Assembly: GCA_905210415.1 (NCBI GenBank)
Contig: CAJLWM010000030.1
Coordinates: 1 to 25,932, forward strand
Direction: 5' to 3'
Length of the DNA stretch: 25,932 nt
From: an uncultured Prevotellaceae bacterium
Lineage (GTDB): Bacteria; Bacteroidota; Bacteroidia; Bacteroidales; Muribaculaceae
The position numbers were made by a program, and so were the translations under genes. Below are positions 21,577 to 25,932 of this stretch, piece by piece. The number at the start of each line of letters is the position of its first letter. Within the stretch, counting starts at the first letter, position 1. The notes below the pieces were generated by a model, which was given only the letters and a program-made list of their open reading frames with translations, ran no database searches and was not told where the DNA came from.

Positions 21577-23955
21577 ATGGGAAAAAGACAAGACGTAGAT
21601 GATTTGATGGAGAAATCGGCCATGGAGGCAAAAGTGATGGATTTCTTCAATAGCGAAAAGGCAATTCCTTACAATTATAAGCAGATTTCTTCGGCTATTG
21701 GTGCCGATACGCCATTCGAACGTGCAATGGTGGTGCAGATTATAGAAGAACTCGCCATAGAGGGAGTCTTGAAAGAGACCACTCCGGGCAAGTTTAAGGT
21801 GGTAGAGCGCAATGTGGTGAATACCGGCACTTTCGTTCGCCGCAGCAATGGCAAGAATAGCGTGGTGCTCGATTCGGGCGACGGAGAATCGATATTCGTG
21901 GCTGAGCGTCACTCAAAGCATGCCCTCAATGGCGATAAAGTGCGTGTACACATCTGTGCTAAGCGTGCCAACGAGCCAGAAGAGGCCGAGGTGCTTGAAA
22001 TCCTTGAGCGCAAGGAGCAAGTGTTTATCGGTACGCTGAAGGTTGGCGATTATTTCGGACACTTGATTACCGACAGCAAATTTCTTGCGACCGACATCTT
22101 CATTCCAAAAGATTTGTTGAAAGACGGAAAGACAGGCGAAAAGGCCGTTGTGAAGATTGTAGATTGGCCAGAGACAGCCAATTCGCCTATGGGCGAAGTG
22201 GTGGATGTGTTGGGTAAGTCGGGCGACAACACCGTGGAAATGCATGCCATCCTCGCCGAGTTTGGCCTGCCATACGTCTATCCAGCCGAGGTGGAAGAGG
22301 CTGCCAATAAGATAGATCCGGGTATCACTCCAGAGGTGATAAAGTCGCGCCGCGACATGCGCGATGTGGTGACATTCACCATCGACCCTCGCGATGCGAA
22401 GGACTTCGACGATGCCCTCTCAATACAAAAACTCGACAACGGACTTTGGCAAGTGGGTATACACATTGCCGACGTAACACATTATGTGCGTCAGGGCGAC
22501 ATCATCGACACTGAGGCTGAAAGCCGTGCCACATCGGTGTATTTGGTTGACCGCACCATACCTATGTTGCCAGAGCGCTTGAGCAACTTCATCTGCTCGC
22601 TACGCCCCGATGAGGAAAAACTCACTCACTCGGTGATTGTGGAAATGGACGACGATGCGCAAGTGAAGAAAGTGGATATTTGCCACGCAGTGATCAAGAG
22701 TAACCGTCGCTTCACCTATGAGGAGGCTCAAAACATAATTGAAACAGGCGAGGGCGATTATCGCGAAGAGATACTTACGCTCGACCGCCTGGCTAAGAAA
22801 CTTCGTGCCGAGCGTTTCGCTAATGGCTCGTTGGAATTCAATCGCATGGAGGTGCGTTTCGATATCGACAGCACCGGACGTCCTATCAATGTGTTCTTCA
22901 AAGAATCGAAGGATGCCAACAAGCTTGTGGAAGAGTTTATGCTTTTGGCTAATAGAAAGGTGGCAGAGGCTATCGGTATCGTGCCTAAGAAGCGTGCTGC
23001 TAAGGCGTTTGTCTATCGTATACACGAATCGCCTAACGCCGACAAGTTGCAAAACTTCGCCGACATCGCTATGCGTTTCGGCCACAAGGTGAAGGTGAAT
23101 GGTTCGATGTATGAAGTTAACCGCTCGATAAACAAGTTGCTCACCGACATCAAGGGTCGGCCAGAGGAAGATATGCTTGCCATGCTCGCTATCCGCTCAA
23201 TGGCAAAGGCCGTGTATAGCACGGTGAATGTGGGTCACTATGGTTTGGCGTTTGAGTATTACACTCACTTCACATCGCCAATCCGTCGCTACCCTGATAT
23301 GATGGTTCACCGCTTGCTCGACCGCTATTTAGCTGGAGGACGCAGTGTGAATGCCGAGCATCTTGAGCAAGAATGTAAGCACTCAAGCGATATGGAGCAA
23401 TTGGCTGCTAATGCCGAGCGTGCATCAATAAAATACAAGCAAGTGGAATATCTTGGCGAACGACTTGGCGAGGTGTTCACTGGTAAGATTTCGGGCGTTA
23501 CCGAGTGGGGTTTGTATGTGGAACTCGACGAAAACATGTGCGAGGGTCTTGTGCCAATCCGCGATCTTGAGGACGACTATTACGAACTCGATGAGAAGAA
23601 CTACTGCTTGCTCGGACGCCGTCGCAATCATCGCTATATGCTTGGTGATAAGGTGACTGTGCAGATTGCCCGTGCCGACTTGCCTAACAAGCTTGTGGAT
23701 TTCGCGTTGATCGACGAAAAGCATCCTGTGGGTACACACCGCATCGATAAGGAGCCTATCAAGGTGTCGCAATCGCGACTTGAGAGGGCAGCCGAACGTC
23801 AGCGCAAGCGTCAGGAGCGCGATGAGCAAAGAAGCAAGCGACACAAGAAGTCGGCTTCGTCGTCGCACCGAGGTTCAGCTTCGTCGTCGCACCGAGGTTC
23901 AGCTTCTCGTGGAAAGAAGAACGGCGCCAAGAAGACTACAAAGCGTCGTAAATAA
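21577..23955 (+). CDS. rnr: Ribonuclease R
   Basis: This 792-residue, processive 3'-to-5' exoribonuclease degrades structured RNA. Domains in order: N-terminal winged helix (about 12-75), two cold-shock domains (about 80-235), RNB catalytic domain (about 255-590) with the metal-binding DPRDAKDFDDALS (270-282), and S1 domain (about 640-725, starting near GEVFTGKISGVTEWGLYVEL). The C-terminal 65 or so residues form a strongly basic Ser/Arg/Lys/His-rich tail with a duplicated SASSSHRG unit. Basic tails are usual in RNase R and help RNA binding, but the exact duplication is local. TATTTTTG at 21512-21519 may be the -7 box, without a good -33 element. AAGGAAA lies just before the ATG at 21577. Confidence 0.95.
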   Translation: MGKRQDVDDLMEKSAMEAKVMDFFNSEKAIPYNYKQISSAIGADTPFERAMVVQIIEELAIEGVLKETTPGKFKVVERNVVNTGTFVRRSNGKNSVVLDSGDGESIFVAERHSKHALNGDKVRVHICAKRANEPEEAEVLEILERKEQVFIGTLKVGDYFGHLITDSKFLATDIFIPKDLLKDGKTGEKAVVKIVDWPETANSPMGEVVDVLGKSGDNTVEMHAILAEFGLPYVYPAEVEEAANKIDPGITPEVIKSRRDMRDVVTFTIDPRDAKDFDDALSIQKLDNGLWQVGIHIADVTHYVRQGDIIDTEAESRATSVYLVDRTIPMLPERLSNFICSLRPDEEKLTHSVIVEMDDDAQVKKVDICHAVIKSNRRFTYEEAQNIIETGEGDYREEILTLDRLAKKLRAERFANGSLEFNRMEVRFDIDSTGRPINVFFKESKDANKLVEEFMLLANRKVAEAIGIVPKKRAAKAFVYRIHESPNADKLQNFADIAMRFGHKVKVNGSMYEVNRSINKLLTDIKGRPEEDMLAMLAIRSMAKAVYSTVNVGHYGLAFEYYTHFTSPIRRYPDMMVHRLLDRYLAGGRSVNAEHLEQECKHSSDMEQLAANAERASIKYKQVEYLGERLGEVFTGKISGVTEWGLYVELDENMCEGLVPIRDLEDDYYELDEKNYCLLGRRRNHRYMLGDKVTVQIARADLPNKLVDFALIDEKHPVGTHRIDKEPIKVSQSRLERAAERQRKRQERDEQRSKRHKKSASSSHRGSASSSHRGSASRGKKNGAKKTTKRRK
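23854..23901 (+). repeat. Perfect 24-base tandem duplication inside rnr
   Basis: Two identical 24-base units (23854-23877 and 23878-23901) encode ASSSHRGS twice in the basic tail, and the first five bases of a third unit follow. Being a multiple of three, a gain or loss of copies keeps the frame. Confidence 0.85.
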
Positions 23956-24020
23956 GAGCATGTCGGACGGTTGGCGTGCCAAACGGAGACGCGTCACCGA
24001 AAAGAGAATAAAAGCGCATC

Positions 24021-24050
24021 AGGGCAAAAAAAGTATGATTTATTTGCCCT
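24021..24050. repeat. Inverted repeat after rnr (weak terminator candidate)
   Basis: AGGGCAAA (24021-24028) pairs with TTTGCCCT (24043-24050) with a 14-base loop. No T-run follows on the plus strand, so a terminator role is doubtful. Confidence 0.4.
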
Positions 24051-24079
24051 GTTCGCTATGTAATTGCATTTTTATTGAC

Positions 24080-24087
24080 TACCTTTG
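24080..24087 (+). promoter_or_regulatory. -7 box of nagB
   Basis: TACCTTTG matches TAnnTTTG and lies 78 bases before the nagB ATG. There is no TTTG at the right distance upstream. Confidence 0.5.
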
Positions 24088-24165
24088 TAGAGGTGCATCA
24101 ATAGGCGCTACAAAGCAATCTTTTGTATAGAAAATAAACCTGATATAAAAACGTAATAATTAATT

Positions 24166-24978
24166 ATGAGACTAATCATTGAACCAGATTACGACAAAGT
24201 GTCGGAATGGGCTGCTAATTATGTAGCATCTCGTATCAACGAAGCAAATCCAACTCCAGAAAAGCCTTTCGTGCTTGGCTGTCCAACAGGTAGCTCACCT
24301 CTTGGTATGTATAAGAAGCTTATCGAGCTCAACAAAGCTGGTAAGGTATCGTTTGCTAATGTTGTTACCTTCAACATGGACGAATATTGCAACCTTCCTG
24401 AGGAACACCCAGAAAGCTATCACTCATTCATGTGGAACAACTTCTTCAGCCACATCGATATCAAGAAGGAAAATGTAAACATCCTTAACGGTAATGCTGC
24501 AGACCTCGAAGCCGAATGTGCAAGCTACGAAGCACGCATCGCTGCAGCAGGTGGCATCGATTTGTTTATGGGTGGCATTGGTCCTGACGGTCACATCGCA
24601 TTCAATGAGCCAGGATCATCACTCACTTCGCTCACTCGTCAGAAATCACTCACTACTGACACTATCATCGCTAACTCTCGTTTCTTCGACAACGATGTAA
24701 ACAAGGTGCCTAAGACTGCACTTACTGTTGGTGTTGGCACTATCATGAACGCTAAGAGCGTGATGATCATCGTGAACGGCCACAACAAGGCACGTGCTCT
24801 TCAAGCAGGTGTGGAAGGTGCTGTAACTCAAATGTGGACTATCAGTGCTCTTCAATTGCACCGCAAGGCTATCATCATAGCTGATGAGGCTGCTACAGCT
24901 GAACTCAAGGTGGGTACTTACAAATACTTCAAGGATATTGAAGGTAAGAACCTCGATCCAGCTTCTCTCGTGAAGTAA
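24166..24978 (+). CDS. nagB: Glucosamine-6-phosphate deaminase
   Basis: It converts glucosamine-6-phosphate to fructose-6-phosphate and ammonia, linking amino-sugar catabolism to glycolysis. The 270-residue protein has the sugar-phosphate loop [12 protein letters not shown] (39-50), D72 in FNMDEY, and the catalytic set D141, H143 and E148 in [15 protein letters not shown], at the same numbering as the E. coli enzyme. Length is normal. The gene is single, with its own promoter and a strong terminator, and no other nag gene is in the window. Codon choice (AAC, ATC, CTT, GCT) is more biased than in neighbours such as argC, suggesting high expression. Confidence 0.96.
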   Translation: MRLIIEPDYDKVSEWAANYVASRINEANPTPEKPFVLGCPTGSSPLGMYKKLIELNKAGKVSFANVVTFNMDEYCNLPEEHPESYHSFMWNNFFSHIDIKKENVNILNGNAADLEAECASYEARIAAAGGIDLFMGGIGPDGHIAFNEPGSSLTSLTRQKSLTTDTIIANSRFFDNDVNKVPKTALTVGVGTIMNAKSVMIIVNGHNKARALQAGVEGAVTQMWTISALQLHRKAIIIADEAATAELKVGTYKYFKDIEGKNLDPASLVK

Positions 24979-25008
24979 TTCTGAAATATAGAGATATTGA
25001 ACATAGAT

Positions 25009-25047
25009 CGCCGCTTCGTGATTCGTTTCACGAGGCGGCGTGTTTTT
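25009..25047 (+). terminator. nagB terminator
   Basis: CGCCGC (25009-25014) pairs with GCGGCG (25035-25040) and TCGTGA (25016-25021) with TCACGA (25028-25033), joined by one wobble pair. The sequence then reads TG and five T. Confidence 0.9.
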
Positions 25048-25140
25048 ATATACGCTCGGCATGGTTGTGTGTGGGTGTCACATAGTGGCTACGGTTGTAA
25101 ATCCGGCAGAGCGAAAAGAGGAATAGGGCTGAAAAAAGAA

Positions 25141-25167
25141 ATGCGAAAAAAACACGTTTTTTCGCAT
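25141..25167 (-). terminator. Hairpin terminator of the TonB-domain gene
   Basis: ATGCGAAAAAA (25141-25151) is the exact complement of 25157-25167, with a five-base loop. Read on the minus strand it follows the TonB-domain gene by 36 bases and is followed by TTTCTTTTTT. The A/T halves mean it could also act in the other direction. Confidence 0.65.
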
Positions 25168-25203
25168 CAAGATATATTGTTTTGATGATTTTCAAGAAGA
25201 TGG

Positions 25204-25647
25204 CTATCGCCGGAATGCGATAGGGAGGATGCAGTGCACAGGCACAATCTCGCCGCCAAGGCGCCCCACGTGCCACTTGGGCATTTCGCTGATCACTCTC
25301 ACCGCCTCGCGGTTGAGCGATTCTTCTACGCCCTTAATCACCTCGATGTTTGTGATGCTGCCGTCTACATTCACCACGAAGCTGCACACCACTCGGCCTT
25401 GAATGCGATTGTGATAGGCGTGATATGGATATTCGCGGGTTTTGTTGATGAAATTCATCAATGCTCGTTCGCCGCCAGGAAATTGTGGCTGAATGTCCAC
25501 ATAATCATATTCATAGACGTTGACGTATGTTAGGTGGTTGTGTCGAGTGGGATTCTCGATGCACATGCGGCGCACCTGTGACGATAGTGGTAATGACAAT
25601 ACGCACATTACGGCTACAACGAAGATATGTTTTAATGGCAGGGTCAT
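25204..25647 (-). CDS. Secreted TonB C-terminal-domain protein
   Basis: This is a 147-residue protein from the ATG at 25647. A hydrophobic segment (6-23) looks like a signal peptide or membrane anchor. A PQFPGGERALMNFI motif follows (54-67), then a TonB C-terminal domain (about 70-147, IQGRVVCSFVVNVDGSITNI ... EAVRVISEMPKW). Such PQFPGG plus TonB_C proteins are frequent in Bacteroidales. Classical TonB spans the periplasm to energise outer-membrane receptors, but this one lacks the proline-rich spanning linker, so a periplasmic helper or regulatory role is possible. I rejected a longer frame starting at 25788 because a Shine-Dalgarno GGAGG lies 10 bases before this ATG, the promoter lies inside the longer frame, and the signal peptide starts here. 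Confidence 0.82.
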   Translation of the reverse strand: MTLPLKHIFVVAVMCVLSLPLSSQVRRMCIENPTRHNHLTYVNVYEYDYVDIQPQFPGGERALMNFINKTREYPYHAYHNRIQGRVVCSFVVNVDGSITNIEVIKGVEESLNREAVRVISEMPKWHVGRLGGEIVPVHCILPIAFRR

Positions 25648-25689
25648 TGTTATAATTCCTCCAGTTAGATTTATTTTATTTACCAAAGG

Positions 25690-25721
25690 CAAATATATAC
25701 TTAAATTTGGTTGTTGGCAAA
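25690..25721 (-). promoter_or_regulatory. Promoter of the TonB-domain gene
   Basis: On the minus strand TTTG (25721-25718), 20 bases, then TATATTTG (25697-25690). The start codon is about 43 bases downstream, with GGAGG at 25662-25658. Confidence 0.75.
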
Positions 25722-25889
25722 GGCTGTTTGCCCATTTTTGCGAATGATTAATATCGTTTATGCTTTTTTTACATCTTCGTTGTTTCAAACGTGCATTTAT
25801 AAAAAACTTTTAACTAATATACTATTAATGGTTGTCAGTACGTTATATAATAGATTGTTGGGCGCTATTTGTGTAGTTGCGCCCAAGCG

Positions 25890-25932
25890 ATGAAAACAAT
25901 TGATTTTGCGCTGATGAAGAAAATGATAAAGA
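25890..25932 (+). CDS. Start of an unidentified gene, cut by the window edge
   Basis: An ATG at 25890 opens a frame of 14 codons (MKTIDFALMKKMIK) to the window end without a stop. The start is plausible, but the fragment is too short to identify, and no convincing promoter box precedes it. Confidence 0.4.
   Translation, partial: MKTIDFALMKKMIK

Noticed and set aside
23854..23906. Possible CRISPR-like repeat
   Set aside because: The units are directly adjacent without spacers and encode part of RNase R in frame.

Overview
The window looks like a chromosomal segment of a member of the Bacteroidales (Bacteroides/Prevotella/Muribaculaceae type). I do not try to name a genus. The evidence is: repeated promoter elements of the Bacteroidetes form TAnnTTTG, several with a TTG or TTTG about 18-20 bases upstream; two outer-membrane beta-barrel proteins with carboxypeptidase-regulatory-like N-termini; a Bacteroides-type tyrosine recombinase; and an argR-GNAT-argG-argC-argD cluster in the order I recall from Bacteroides.

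Positions 1-3121, all on the minus strand, are the end of a mobile or accessory element that continues beyond the left edge. A tyrosine recombinase is translationally coupled to a small RhuM-like helix-turn-helix protein. A 579-base non-coding stretch packed with hairpins and direct repeats follows. Beyond it is an AbiE-type (type IV) toxin-antitoxin pair whose toxin gene is cut by the window edge. Positions 3122-3471 separate this element from chromosomal genes and may contain the integration junction.

Positions 3472-9689 (plus strand) hold two large outer-membrane beta-barrel proteins, then a MoeB/ThiF/HesA-type E1-like adenylyltransferase with no sulfur-carrier gene beside it. After a 513-base gap carrying a palindromic promoter comes a 1,4-alpha-glucan branching enzyme (glgB) with an unusual lysine-rich tail and a clear intrinsic terminator. 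A membrane acyltransferase follows.

Positions 13725-18540 are an arginine biosynthesis locus: argR, a structured leader, a GNAT acyltransferase (candidate N-acylglutamate synthase), argG, argC and argD, closed by a terminator. The GNAT would start the pathway on acylated intermediates, ArgC and ArgD carry these to acylornithine, and ArgG acts after citrulline. The carbamoyltransferase, kinase, deacylase and lyase are not in the window.

Positions 18530-25167 hold independently promoted housekeeping genes: a tail-less short SSB, a long-chain acyl-CoA synthetase, a 60-residue lipoprotein with its own promoter and terminator, RNase R with a repetitive basic tail, and glucosamine-6-phosphate deaminase (nagB). 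The right end has a minus-strand secreted TonB C-terminal-domain protein and the first codons of one more plus-strand gene.

I saw no CRISPR array, rRNA or tRNA gene, complete insertion sequence or large novel multi-gene system. The least-explained parts are the repeat-dense DNA at 1086-1524, the arginine-operon leader stem-loop, and the altered effector-site residues of ArgR.
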